Numbered from the stretch's first letter, positions 21,447 through 30,835 are shown. The stretch is DNA of 64,000 bases from Symbiodinium microadriaticum (GCA_001939145.1 LSRX01000053.1:930468-994467); one strand, 5' to 3'. Made by a program: numbers and translations. The notes: a model not told the origin generated them from the letters alone.

Positions 21447-21581
21447 GTGGTAGTTCCTGGACCCAAGAATCCGCTGCCGATTGATTGGGCCCTATCTGAT
21501 TACGAACTGTTTTGCCAAAACCTGCCTTCGGTCCGAGATGATCTTTGCGCAGATGCTACTTGCATGAGTCATATTGTTTGA
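21447..21581 (+). CDS. G2 probable terminal exon
   Basis: The acceptor 'ttgactacttag' is followed by 'VVVPGPKNPLPIDWALSDYE' and 'LFCQNLPSVRDDLCADATCM', ending with TGA at 21579-21581. The composition is protein-like, with the same strand and phase usage as the preceding exons. No motif is recognised in this segment. Confidence 0.45.
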   Translation: MVVPGPKNPLPIDWALSDYELFCQNLPSVRDDLCADATCMSHIV

Positions 21582-23007
21582 GGGCTTACTTCATTGTTTG
21601 GAACTCGACACATTAGCAAGTGTTCTTTCATTAGCACTAGGAATCCAATTTAAGGCAAACCTGGCTGCTGTCATTCGCTACGTGGGTGGATGCCAAGATC
21701 TGGTTTGTCCAGGTCATTGGGATTCTTGGCATCTATAAATGTCAAAACTTGCCCTAAGTGCACAGTGCAAGGCGGTATCGAACCCTAAGCCCTGAACCCC
21801 AAACCCCCAACCCTATATGCCCCTAAATTCGACTTCTGAAGAGACTTCAGACTCCCGCTTGAATCAAGATACAAAGTCAAGGCAGGTGTAGGTTTGAGGT
21901 TGAGGGTGTTTCTAGGAGTATGTTGTTTGGGGGAGGATCGTGAGGTTTCGGGGGTTCGGGGCCGAGACCCGGTTGAGCAAGTACTTTCTGGGCTGTAGGG
22001 ATTCTAGTATTCTCGGCGTATTCGCGGAGCGACATAGTTGTCTATCCTGTTTTCATAGCAGCCGCTCAGCTGTGCAATGATTCAATTATATATCACAATT
22101 TCGTAAATCTTGTCATGATATTTACATGTTATCATGCCGTTCTTTTTTAATGATTTTCAATGAAAAAGAACGCTTCCTTGTTACTTACTTCTCGTTACGA
22201 ATATTGAGTGCAACCGTTTCTGAGCTATGTGCATGTGAGATATGTATGCATTATGCTACATAGAGATAGTTGCTCTAGGTATAGGGTTTGGCCCAGGTGA
22301 GATTTGTTTCTCTACATGATAATTAACCATGCAAGAGTAGCCGAGGAATATTGATCGTTCTTTGTAGACATAATTAGGACTTGGTCATGACAAATGTGGA
22401 CTGCAATCTTAGGAACCACTCCTGCTGAAGATTCGCAAGCAACGTGGCTATGAGCTTCAGTTGAGAAAGCATGCAATTGCTCTGGGTCTCAAACATACCT
22501 GTGCCGCCCTGGTCATATATCTAGCCCAGGCACATGCTCAAGGATCATGGTGGTCCACAGATGATGGCCGATATGCTGGCAGCAGTCTGCACTGCTTTTC
22601 CTGTGCAGCGTACAAAGGGTCCGGGACGCTAGTTCTAGGATGTTGGGGTTACATACCTATAGTTTGAGGCAAATGACTAAATGACTGGAACTAGTTGTCT
22701 CAGATCCCGAAGGAGCTGCTTAGATGATCTAGATATGTACTAGTGCCAGCCAGAACCACTGCGTGAAATAGCGTTCTTTGCAGGGTATCCAGCGTTCAAA
22801 GACCGATAAAAAGCGTGAAGGGCGTGAATCTTGATTTTCAGATATTTAAGGATGGCTTTAGCTGCCAAGTGGTTGCTGGTCAATTCGTGCCAATTAAAGA
22901 GACTAGTGGAGGGATGTCGACCTGTGCAGCAAGAAATGGCCTATCACGTTCCGATTCCTTGCCAGTCTCCTGTTTCAGCAAACATGAGGCCGCGATCTGC
23001 ATGGACC
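21582..23007. other. Intergenic DNA between G2 and G3
   Basis: One short CCCTAAA-like stretch (21780-21825). An AT-rich tract at 22140-22180 holds the inverted pair 'gttcttttttaatg'/'caatgaaaaagaacgc', a possible hairpin. No convincing coding sequence; the 68-codon frame at 22461 is unsupported. Confidence 0.5.
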
Positions 23008-23212
23008 CCCGTGAACTCGTGAAGTCCTTGAACACGTCTCCCGTGAATCAGCCGTGCATTTCGTGAACGGCTGCAGTCTTTAGTGGTACTATGAAGCAAA
23101 GCCGCCGAGAAATCGCCGTGAAATCCGTGAACCAGCCGACCGTGAAAACCGTGAACCCGACCCCCCCCCCCAAGCCGTGAAAACCGTGAACCCACAGTGG
23201 TGAAAACCATGA
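23008..23212. repeat. Degenerate 'CCGTGAA' minisatellite
   Basis: At least twelve occurrences of GTGAA, usually as CCGTGAAAA or CCGTGAACC, spaced 7-20 bp apart and interrupted by a C11 run at about 23160. It is a different repeat from the telomere-like units and unique in the window. Confidence 0.75.
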
Positions 23213-23531
23213 GTGCTAGATGTGAACACTAGACTAGACTCCTGTGAAGCAAGAGAAATCCCAAACAACCCAGTTGCAAAGGGAATGGTACTAGCTTATC
23301 AAACAACCACATATATCCTATGGCAGGCAACTAGCATCTTATGTCAAACCGTGCATACACGTACGGCTGCCTTGGATCGATGTGGCGATGCTTGCATGTG
23401 ATACATTCATGTTTGCTTTTTGCCGAAAATACAAGTCGATGCTGCTTGGTTTGGGCTTTAACTTCAGGTCACACGTAGCAGCTGTAGGAGTTCTCGGTAT
23501 CAGACCAGGATCTGGTGCTGGGGTTTTGAGC

Positions 23532-24640
23532 ATGGCACCTGCTCAAAGCAAGACTACCTCGGCTGAGTCCGAATCAAAGTCCCGGCAGAAAGCTCTTGCA
23601 GCTTCTTCTAAGCGTGAGAATGCCAAGAAGAAGGCTGCCAAGGAACGAGGGATCGACCTGTCAACCCCTTTGTTGGATGATGGGTCATGCAACATCACCT
23701 TAGGATCCCTTATGGAATCTGAAAACCTGGACTTCGACCAAGCTGTGGAGGTGATGAAGCGGTTTCGTTCCGAGGCAACCGAGCAGCGGCCTGCAGAGGC
23801 CGATGAAGGTTGGGAGCTGCCGAAGTTGTCGAAGACCAAGAAGCCTGCCGGTAAGTCAGCATCTGCAGAGGCTGTATGTGTCGCAGCGAGTGATTCTAAA
23901 ACCCCTGTGGATCCAAAGCCAGCTTCGAAAAAACGCAAGAATGTAGGGCAGGAGGATGAGGGAACCGAGCATAAAGGCAAAACTACCCCAAAGCCCAAGG
24001 CTAAAGGTAAAGCCAAAGCAAAGGCTTCCCCGAAGCCTCCTGTTGATGATCCCGAGGAGCCTGTGGAGGAATCCCCCAAGCCAGCGCCCAAAAAAAAATC
24101 AAAGGCAAACACACCGGCTAAGGAACCCTCCTCAGCAAGCAAAGCAAAGCCAGCAAGCAGCATTCCGGAAAGCGAGCCCGAGATGGATGCAGCAGAAGAT
24201 GAACCCCCCACGGACCCCACTCCAGAGAGCAAGACTAAGAAAGTGAAGAAGGGCAAGAAGAGCAAGAAAGGAAAGGCTGGCAAAGGTAAGGCAAAACTTT
24301 GCAGACTCAAGGCCACAGCTGCTTTGGGGGAAGAGGGTGAAGAGGAAGGAGCTGAGGTGGAGGATGAAGAGCTTCATGAGGAGCAGGCAGAGGCTCCGCG
24401 TGATGTTGATAAGGAGATCGAGGACATGATAAGGGAGATCGATGAGCAAATCGAGGAGAAGTCTGAGGATGGCAAGGACAAGCCCCCAAAGCCTTCTGTC
24501 CACCGTCGGCGCAAACACAAGGGACCTCCCACTGAGCCCCCCAGCCCACCGAAAACCGTGCCACCCCAACCTGAGCCAGCAGCCTGGCCCCACGATCGCC
24601 AGCCCACGGGGCCAGAAGAGGCAGCCCTACATGGGGGTTG
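23532..24640 (+). CDS. G3 exon 1: long Lys/Pro/Glu-rich protein segment
   Basis: ATG at 23532 ('MAPAQSKTTSAESESKSRQK'). Residues about 1-110 include 'LSTPLLDDGSCNITLGSLME' and a helix 'NLDFDQAVEVMKRFRSEA'. A long disordered basic tract of the type 'KPKAKGKAKAKASPKPP' follows, rich in Ala, Pro, Lys and Ser, then an acidic helical segment 'EIEDMIREIDEQIEEKSE', then Pro-rich sequence to about 24635. The frame stays open until 24695. I start at this ATG because upstream residues look non-coding. Likely nuclear and chromatin- or DNA-associated by composition (inference). The histone H1-like basic tract is low complexity, so homology claims would be unsafe. Confidence 0.6.
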
Positions 24641-25091
24641 GTATCTTGTCTATTACATGATTGTTGGCTTTGGTTGTCTATCTTCGGGTCGATGATGATT
24701 GCACTGATTTATTTTTTAGGCTGGGTAACCAAGTGTTGGGTCGTACAATCATTAATTCGAATCTATCACAACCCCAAACCCACTAACCCCATCTTTCAAC
24801 CTCCTGTGTCGTAACGACAGCGAGCCCAAAACGAAACCTCAGTTGATATGTTATACACCCTGTTTAAAACTCTGAACAAGGTCCTGCCTCTCGTTGGAGC
24901 TCGGTGAGAAGCAGATGGGTCTGGAGAACCCCGGACCTGATTATGAAGACACTTTGGTGAATGGGTCTTCAGTCACTGAGCTGATGGAGTCGCTTCTTGT
25001 CTGTATAGGCTTGCTATGCACTAAATGCTAGCAAGTATTGTCGTTGCCACTATGGAGATCTCATGTGTAATACAGCAGCTAATATGTAAGG

Positions 25092-25677
25092 TTGGGGGCA
25101 TCGGCTTCCCAAGTCAGCAACAACAACGTCGAGAACATCTTGGCTGTTGTTGAACAATTGCGGAAGCAGTTGCTGTCGTCGCAGCAGCGCGAGGCTTCCG
25201 ATGCCAAGGCCAGAGAGGATGCTGCCGCCTTGGAAGCACTCGAGGACAAGGCAGAGCATCCTGATCCGAATGAGCTCGATGGTGAGCCTTGTGAGGAGGA
25301 TGATGAACATGAGGCCCAGGCTGAGGCTGAAATGGTGGAATCGGTTCAAAGCGATGTTTCTTCCCGTCGAGAGGCAGAGGCTGTGGCTAAGGTTGAGGAA
25401 GCTCGACGGCCCGTGGCCACCCCGGTTCGGAGCTCTGAGCCTACTGTGGCCGATCCCGCTTCGGCCCTGCTTGGGAAGCTGCATTCTACGAGATCGCTAG
25501 GGGTGCCGGGTACTGCTGCTCTAGCTGGAACGGCTTCGGTGCCTGGAACCTCGACTGCAGGACCCACTGCGGAAACCCCCACACCAGGTGCGGCCACCGG
25601 AGCTGGAGAGCCAACCGTGGTGAACTCTGCCACCCACAAGCGCGAGTACATGAGGCTCGTGCCTAGGCTGCAGCAAG
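25092..25677 (+). CDS. G3 exon 2: coiled-coil and linker leading to a conserved motif
   Basis: Open frame with a predicted coiled coil ('NILAVVEQLRKQLLSSQQRE', then Ala/Glu-rich heptads to about residue 100). A Pro/Thr/Ala linker follows ('GTSTAGPTAETPTPGAATGA'), then 'NSATHKREYMRLVPRLQQG' close to a GT donor after 'cagcaag'. The K-(R/K)-E-Y-M-R-L motif precedes the 'ELLKRWV' exon in dinoflagellate proteins I recall with this layout. Same strand as G3 exon 1 and about 450 bp downstream. Confidence 0.55.
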
Positions 25678-25867
25678 GTTGGACTCGATGGTTTGCACTC
25701 GCTTGCCTAGAGCTTTCATTTGTTCATGATCGGAAACATCAATCACTGGCTAAGAAGCGACTTGTTGACAATGGCACAATCACCGCCACGGCATACCCCT
25801 CTATGCATCAGCTGGCAAATGGGACGATGAAGGAGCCCTAGCTTAATGTTTCCAGATATGGGTTTTC

Positions 25868-26040
25868 TGTGAGATCGGGGATATGGGGTCGATGTGCTGT
25901 CAGGAGCGGGCCGAGCTCTTGAAGCGGTGGGTATCGAGTGCCGAAAATCTCCAATCGTGTGAGCACCAGATTATTGCCTCGAGGAAGGCCAATATTCGTG
26001 GCAAGAGAGTGGTTAAGCTTGTCAGTGTCAAAGACATGCC
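25868..26040 (+). CDS. G3 exon 3: 'ELLKRWVSS' motif exon
   Basis: Frame 'CQERAELLKRWVSSAENLQS' then 'CEHQIIASRKANIRGKRVVK' and 'LVSVKDM'. E-L-L-(K/R)-R-W-V-x-S-x-E-N-L-x-x-C-E is a compact amphipathic pattern found together with the preceding motif. The boundaries are not resolved. Confidence 0.5.
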
Positions 26041-26149
26041 CAAACCCCCATATGAATTTTCGGAGCAGCTCGGATTGCAACTAATATGTGTGTACGACAT
26101 GGCTTTCCAATCAAAGATACAGCTATGAATAAACCACCCGTTCACGTAA

Positions 26150-26370
26150 TACCTCAGGAAGAAAATTGCTTATATCATCGCCAACCAGCAAGGACTGGAA
26201 GCTCCCCAGCTGCAGATTAATCTCTTGATGATGTTAGTGTGCACTTCGATCATTAATCATGTTGTCTTTGTTTGCAGGACTGTGACTGTCCGGGAGTTGT
26301 CGAAGAGACAAAGTACTGGGTGACAGTCGAAGAAAGCAAGACCGACACTGTGGACATTGGGTGGGGCTGA
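26150..26370 (+). CDS. G3 exons 4-5: two short exons
   Basis: About 26150-26235 encodes 'KKIAYIIANQQGLEAPQL'. About 26280-26370, after 'tttgcag', encodes 'DCDCPGVVEETKYWVTVEES' and 'KTDTVDIGWG'. The D-x-D-x-P-x-x-x-E-x-T-x-(Y/F)-W-V pattern supports coding. Intron sequence resumes with CCCTAAA-like DNA at about 26378. Confidence 0.5.
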
Positions 26371-26526
26371 AAACCAAACCCTAAACCCTAAACTCCCACA
26401 TACTATGTCCTTAAGATTAAGAACCACATAAGCCTTGAATGTGTGTTAATGACCCTTGTGCTGATACTAATACATATAGGTGCTAGGGCCTGAAGCCTAT
26501 TAAGGATTAATTTCGTCCTTAGGGTT

Positions 26527-26994
26527 TTGGATTATAGGCATGAAGAGCGGCTGTCTGTCAATGCTACGCCCACTGGAGCCAATGCCTTCAACATTCTTGC
26601 CGGACCTTCGGACCCCTGCTTGCTACAGCGATCGCGTGGTAATGCCAGCAATTCGAAGCCTCTCTCGGGTGATGTGCTGAGAGCCTACGATACCTACCGT
26701 GAGGGTTTGGCAGCTGCGGCTGGTTTGCCTAGTGGAAGTGATTTGGCAGCATGAATATTCGTGGCTAAATATCAATTTGACTGTGAGCCTCTAAGTCTCT
26801 GCCCAGAGTCGCGATCTTCAGGCACCCCGCGAGGCGGTGCACGATCGGTTGCAACAGCATCTCGCCGTTCGGGACGGGCATCTGCGGTTGGCAAAAAGGT
26901 GCCGCTCAATGAAGAAGTCTTCCGAACCGATGAAGAGAAACACGACAAGTGGAGATTCTCACTTGCATTAATACATATGCTTGCCCTAGGCTAG
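26527..26994 (+). CDS. G3 exons 6-7
   Basis: Two frames: 'RLSVNATPTGANAFNILAGP' to 'TYREGLAAAAGLPSGSDLAA' (26527-26754), and a Ser/Arg-rich segment 'GTPRGGARSVATASRRSGRA' with 'EEVFRTDEEKHDKWRFS' (about 26800-26990). Composition is coding-like, but no domain is recognised. Exon edges are uncertain, and a stop lies between the two frames, consistent with an intron. Confidence 0.4.
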
Positions 26995-27000
26995 CAATTA

Positions 27001-27431
27001 GTGCTACCCCGAGGTTCGGAGATCAAGCGCGAGCTGGCTACCCTTTCCAGCCTGCTAATTGATGTGCCGCAAGATGATGATCTCAAGACCGACCTCGACC
27101 GATGCAGCAAGCGCTTGAAAGGGTTGGCCCTCAAGAGACTTGATTGCACTTCTTAATCTGAACTCATACCTGAATGGTTTTTGTATGAGGATGATTCTTG
27201 TACCCTAGGTTCAAGACTGCCAAGACTGGCGCCGAGATGGAGCCGATTTGCAATGCTGTCTGGACGGTTGTTCCCAAGCTATAATTAGCTGTTTGCTGCA
27301 ATCCACAATGTATGCCTCGGTACCGGATGTGATCAGCGACTCACTCCTTTCCCCCTCCATCCCAGGTGACCGAGCTCAAGGTTTTACGGGGCAAAGCCAA
27401 GGGCCTCATCTCAGAACTGAAGAAGAGCGGG
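27001..27431 (+). CDS. G3 exons 8-10: helical segments
   Basis: 27001-27138 gives 'LPRGSEIKRELATLSSLLID' and 'DLKTDLDRCSKRLKGLALKR'. 27210-27262 gives 'FKTAKTGAEMEPICNAVWT'. 27363-27431 follows 'catcccag' and gives 'VTELKVLRGKAKGLISELKK' just before a GTGAGC donor at 27432. All are charged amphipathic helices on the plus strand. They may be the C-terminus of G3 or the N-terminal helices of G4. Confidence 0.45.
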
Positions 27432-28299
27432 TGAGCAAGCGGGGTTCAGCATCGATCTTCAGTATATTTACAACAGGTAGACATACTTATAGGCTGTACT
27501 CCGGGTTTAAGAATGCACTAAAACACCCTTACTATGCATCGGTGCCTGAAGTTCTCAGCTTGTGGGGGACTGTGCTCTCTGGGAGAGCCACTAATCTTCG
27601 GAACACGGTGTGGCATGGCCTGCCCGTGAAAGCACCTACGAAAGCTGGGTGCCACGTACAGTGTATGTCAAACTAGGGCTGCGTACTTCCAGCTAGGGGA
27701 TTGAGTGGTGCGAGCAGAAAACAAATCCAAGTTCTTGCTTGCTGTACGGAGCCTGGCTGTCGACTTGAAACCGTAATGCTAACAAACCTTAATCCTGGGT
27801 CCCACTCTAATATCCCACGCAGGTGTGAAGCTGCGCGGCTCAAAGACCGTGGGCAGGCTGGATCAAAGGAGCCCGGTTTTGCTTTGAGATTCAGGGCAAC
27901 CTCGGGTTATAGGCTCTTGGGGTGTTAATATAGGGTTTAAGCCTTAGTAAACTTAGTATATGGTTCCGGGGCATTAAAGATGATTAGGATCTTAGCTTCA
28001 GGACTTCGGGGGCTTGGTTTGATCCCTAACAACCCCAGCTGCAAAGGACGAACTATACATGACATCACAAACCCAACTTGATGAACTAGCTTTAAACCCT
28101 TTTGTAGACCCACCCAAAATCTTACAAACCCCTGCCTGAAGAAAGGATCGCAGAAGCTATTTGCGAGGGCCAATCTTCGATCACTTTGGGCTGTGAGCTG
28201 GGTGGTTGGTCACAACTTAGAAAAGTAGTCTTAAGTAGCACATTGTTATTCAGTTGGTAATGTTGGGAAAGTACTGCCCAATGTGGGTTGCCCTTTTCA

Positions 28300-28520
28300 G
28301 GTGACATCTACGGCAGCGACACCATCTCTGGGTTTCAAAGCAGGCCGTTGCGAGAATCAGAGTTCCATCAACGACTACGATCGGTAGGTTGTGCTCATCC
28401 CTTCGAGATTTCCTGGAAGAATGTACCAGTTCTGCAAGATTCAGATTCAACCGGGGAGGGTGTCGTGCAGATTCAACCATGGCCTGCCATCCTTCCAAGT
28501 AGCATCGCTACTTGACAGCA
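28300..28520 (+). CDS. G4 early exons (uncertain boundaries)
   Basis: 28302-28383 reads 'VTSTAATPSLGFKAGRCENQ' up to a GTAGGT donor at 28384. About 28400-28510 reads 'EISWKNVPVLQDSDSTGEGV' and 'QIQPWPAILPSS'. The W-P-x-x-x-P segment sits where related proteins carry 'W-P-(I/F)-x-x-P(H/S)' before a helix. A stop interrupts shortly afterwards, so either an intron or a disabling change occurs at about 28515. Confidence 0.4.
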
Positions 28521-28638
28521 ACTTAAACATAGCTAAAGTAGATAGTTTTGTGTTCTACTTGAAATACCCAAGACAAGTTAGCTATGTAAGTTCGTTGCCA
28601 TGTGCGGGTAGAGGCAAAGACACTGTTGTCTACTGGGT

Positions 28639-28830
28639 ATGGTGATGTTCTGGGCCCCCCGGGAACACCTACAAGCTTATTGGGAGCAAATGGCCGAGAA
28701 GCTGGAGCTCATGCCGGTGCAGTCGCGCTGGAGCAATACCATTCCTTACTGTCTTTGGGGTGATGAAGGTACACTAAAAAACTCTGCTTCATGGATGTTT
28801 GGGACATTGCTGCTTGCTGTGAATCAATAT
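28639..28830 (+). CDS. G4 exon: 'IPYCLWGDEG' segment
   Basis: Frame 'FWAPREHLQAYWEQMAEKLE', 'LMPVQSRWSNTIPYCLWGDE', continuing 'GTLKNSASWMFGTLL'. The I-P-(x)3-(W/H)-G-D-(E/G)-G motif is typical of a multi-copy dinoflagellate transposase-like family (from memory) and could hold the first acidic catalytic residue of an RNase H-like fold (inference). Confidence 0.55.
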
Positions 28831-28925
28831 GGGGTTGTTCAGGGTTGGACATCAACCCAACTAGGATGTGTTGTATGCTTTGCGAGATGGTGCTCAGGAT
28901 GTTCGATTTATCACCGTTCAGAACC

Positions 28926-29105
28926 AACAGTCGGGCATCGAGGTATATATTGTACTCTTTGCCTGTGAGTCAGTATTGCTTCGATGATGAGCACATCAAT
29001 ATCACTCTGCAGTCCATCCTACAAGAAATCGTCACCGACCTTAATGTGTTGTCCACGTCCGGACTGGAAGTTGATGGGGAGGCCTGGGACCAGATGTACT
29101 ACTAG
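28926..29105 (+). CDS. G4 exon: 'SRYILYSLP' segment
   Basis: Frame 'NSRASRYILYSLPVSQYCFD', 'DEHINITLQSILQEIVTDLN', 'VLSTSGLEVDGEAWDQMYY', stop at 29103. The order (R-Y-I-L-Y-x-(L/V)-P, then N-x-T-L-x-x-x-L/I, then G-(L/I)-E-V) matches the transposase-like family and is collinear with the flanking exons. The 3' part probably lies beyond the true donor. Confidence 0.55.
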   Translation, partial: NSRASRYILYSLPVSQYCFDDEHINITLQSILQEIVTDLNVLSTSGLEVDGEAWDQMYY

Positions 29106-29175
29106 ACCCATAATCCCATCCTCAAGTTCTTAACCCCGAAGCCAACTAAACACCAGTCAATTCGAGTGCTATCAG

Positions 29176-29265
29176 GTCCTCTACTTCCACTGTGTGTCCT
29201 ACAAAGGCGACCTGAAGTACCTGAAGCAGTCTCTTAATCTGGAGCGACATGCTGGGACGGAGCAG
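29176..29265 (+). CDS. G4 exon: 'GDLKYLKQSLNL'
   Basis: A clean 90-bp exon of exactly 30 codons between the acceptor 'gtgctatcag' and the donor GTAGGG. It encodes 'VLYFHCVSYKGDLKYLKQSL' followed by 'NLERHAGTEQ'. The exon keeps phase with the next one, which is strong evidence for a real spliced gene. Confidence 0.7.
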
Positions 29266-29338
29266 GTAGGGTTATCAAAGGGCTAGTGTATACTTGGTTT
29301 GGGATATTGTCACTCTGTTGAATAGATACCCTGTGCAG

Positions 29339-29612
29339 ATCTGCTTCCGCTGCGCTGCCTCTAAAGGCAATGCTGACTTCGAATGCTGCTATACAGATGT
29401 AAGCACATCGGCAAAGTGGCGAGATGAGCCTGTGGGGCCTATGTGGACGCAGATGCCTGCTATGCGCACTTTGTGTGAGTTCCATGATGAACTCATTTCA
29501 TTCGACCTGCTGCATATCCTTCACCTTGGAGTGATGCGAGATCTAGTGGGGACCGGCTTCAAGTTGCTCTGCCGCAACCGTGAATATTCGCCTCGGCCCC
29601 GGCCGAAGCGGT
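29339..29612 (+). CDS. G4 exon: Cys-pair and 'DLLHILHLGVMRDL' motif
   Basis: The acceptor 'accctgtgcag' is followed by 'ICFRCAASKGNADFECCYTD', 'VSTSAKWRDEPVGPMWTQMP' and 'FDLLHILHLGVMRDLVGTGF'. The C-x2-C plus CC looks like a small zinc-binding site. D-(L/M)-(L/M)-H-x3-(L/H)-G-V-x-(R/K)-(D/H)-L resembles the core of TNP2/CACTA-type and related transposases, where the Asp and His are conserved. The frame stays open into 'CRNREYSPRPRPKRSE', and the donor lies near 29600. Confidence 0.65.
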
Positions 29613-29702
29613 CAGAGGTTCCTATTCGGATTCCCTCTATTCCCCACCTCTTAATCCCCTCCCCACTGACCCCCACCCCGCAAAAAGGCCATCGTGGGGG
29701 GG

Positions 29703-29778
29703 GATATAGTTATATATAGTTATATATAGTTATATATAGTTATATATAGTTATATATAGTTATATATAGATATATATA
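29703..29778. repeat. 10-bp tandem repeat TTATATATAG
   Basis: About seven near-perfect copies of 'ttatatatag' in the G4 intron. Immediately followed by the left copy of a duplicated exon start. Confidence 0.9.
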
Positions 29779-29910
29779 GTTTGTCTATGCACAAACCCTA
29801 TCACTCTTCACCCCGATATCCTGCGAAAGCAAAAGCCCCAGACCTGGCATCATGTCTTCCTCCCAACATACGGCCGGGCCGAGGCGGACGACGCGCAGCG
29901 TTTAAATTAT
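29778..29910 (+). pseudogene. G4 exon start, defective duplicate
   Basis: Duplicate of 29991-30139, but it lacks 16 bp containing the acceptor AG ('cagacgctgcacccc'); the loss is flanked by the direct repeat 'caccccg'. The copy ends at 'tttaaattat', where a family-E MITE fragment (29911-29989) follows and runs to an N. Confidence 0.75.
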
Positions 29911-29989
29911 GGGTTTAAGGGACCTAATTCCATAATGGTAATACATATCCGTAAGGGTCCAAGTACCTAATAATCATAGACTCTCCCAA
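29911..29989. mobile_element. MITE fragment, family E, inserted in the G4 exon copy
   Basis: Carries 'gggtccaagtacctaataat' followed by 'catagactctccc', the hallmark of family E (51113, 58959, 62253). It is inserted after 'gcgtttaaattat'. The intact copy at 30139 shows the same point uninterrupted, i.e. an empty site. Confidence 0.65.
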
Positions 29990-29990
29990 N
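29990..29990. other. Single N, assembly joint
   Basis: Separates a MITE-bearing exon copy from an intact exon copy. Confidence 0.9.
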
Positions 29991-30031
29991 AGTTTGTCTA
30001 TGCACAAACCCTATCACTCTTCACCCCGCAG

Positions 30032-30835
30032 ACGCTGCACCCCGATATCCTGCGAAAGCAAAAGCCCCAGACCTGGCATCATGTCTTCCTCCCAACATAC
30101 GGCCGGGCCGAGGCGGACGACGCGCAGCGTTTAAATTATTCTGGCACTTCGATTGACAAGCGATTGGGACAGCTCACTGCTGATCTGAAATCATGGTGTA
30201 GATCGGATGGTGAAAGCTTGAGCTTGCAGAAGATCCACAAGAATACTCTTCAATGGCGGGGAGATATGTGTCCGGAGTTGAGAGCTAAGGGATCGGATAC
30301 ATTATTATGTCTTCGGTTCCTGACTTATAAACTCCAACAGCAAGCGCCGACCGCATACCCTGGCATTGTGGCTTGTGCTTGGGCTGCTACGCAATTTCTG
30401 GGTGTTCTGGCGCATGGCTCTATCTTCCTCACTGCAGATGAAAGCCAAACTGCATATGCGACTGGTATGTTATTCATTCGTTCGTACTTATGCCTGGCGC
30501 ACGAAAGCCTGATGAACTCCGAGCTTCTCTTTAAGACCCGCCCCAAATTACACTTTCTGCTGCATGTGGTGGAAGACTTGAAGGCGAAAACGTGCATCCG
30601 CAACCCTTTCTTTGACTCTACGTTTATGGACGAGGATTGGATAAAGCATGCCTTGTCTGTAAAGAAAAGAATGTCGTACAGAACATGCTCCTTGAATGTC
30701 CTGAAGAGGTTTGCTGTCATGAACAAATCCACATTAAATGCCCTCTACCAGCTGAAAAAAGCCGAGTCTCGAGGTCTCTGCTGCAGCCGAGTGCAGTGCT
30801 GCTGCTTGCTTGGGGAATCAGGGTTTAGGTTCTAG
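30032..30835 (+). CDS. G4 terminal exon: transposase-like C-terminal domain
   Basis: The acceptor 'caccccgcag' at 30031 opens a 268-codon frame ending at TAG 30833-30835. It starts 'TLHPDILRKQKPQTWHHVFL'. Later motifs are 'YSGTSIDKRLGQLTADLKSW', 'GSDTLLCLRFLTYKL', 'FKTRPKLHFLLHVVEDL' and 'FMDEDWIKHALSVKKR'. The (K/R)-x-(R)-P-K-x-H and D-E-D-(W/F) patterns are where DDE/RNase H-like transposases of this group carry their late acidic residues (inference). The last about 20 residues are Cys/Leu-rich and may be read-through of low-quality sequence. With its four preceding exons this is the best-supported spliced gene in the block. Confidence 0.7.
   Translation, partial: TLHPDILRKQKPQTWHHVFLPTYGRAEADDAQRLNYSGTSIDKRLGQLTADLKSWCRSDGESLSLQKIHKNTLQWRGDMCPELRAKGSDTLLCLRFLTYKLQQQAPTAYPGIVACAWAATQFLGVLAHGSIFLTADESQTAYATGMLFIRSYLCLAHESLMNSELLFKTRPKLHFLLHVVEDLKAKTCIRNPFFDSTFMDEDWIKHALSVKKRMSYRTCSLNVLKRFAVMNKSTLNALYQLKKAESRGLCCSRVQCCCLLGESGFRF

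Noticed and set aside
23950-24300. Histone H1 or HU-like protein in the Lys/Ala/Pro tract of G3
   Set aside because: The similarity is only low-complexity composition; no globular domain is visible.
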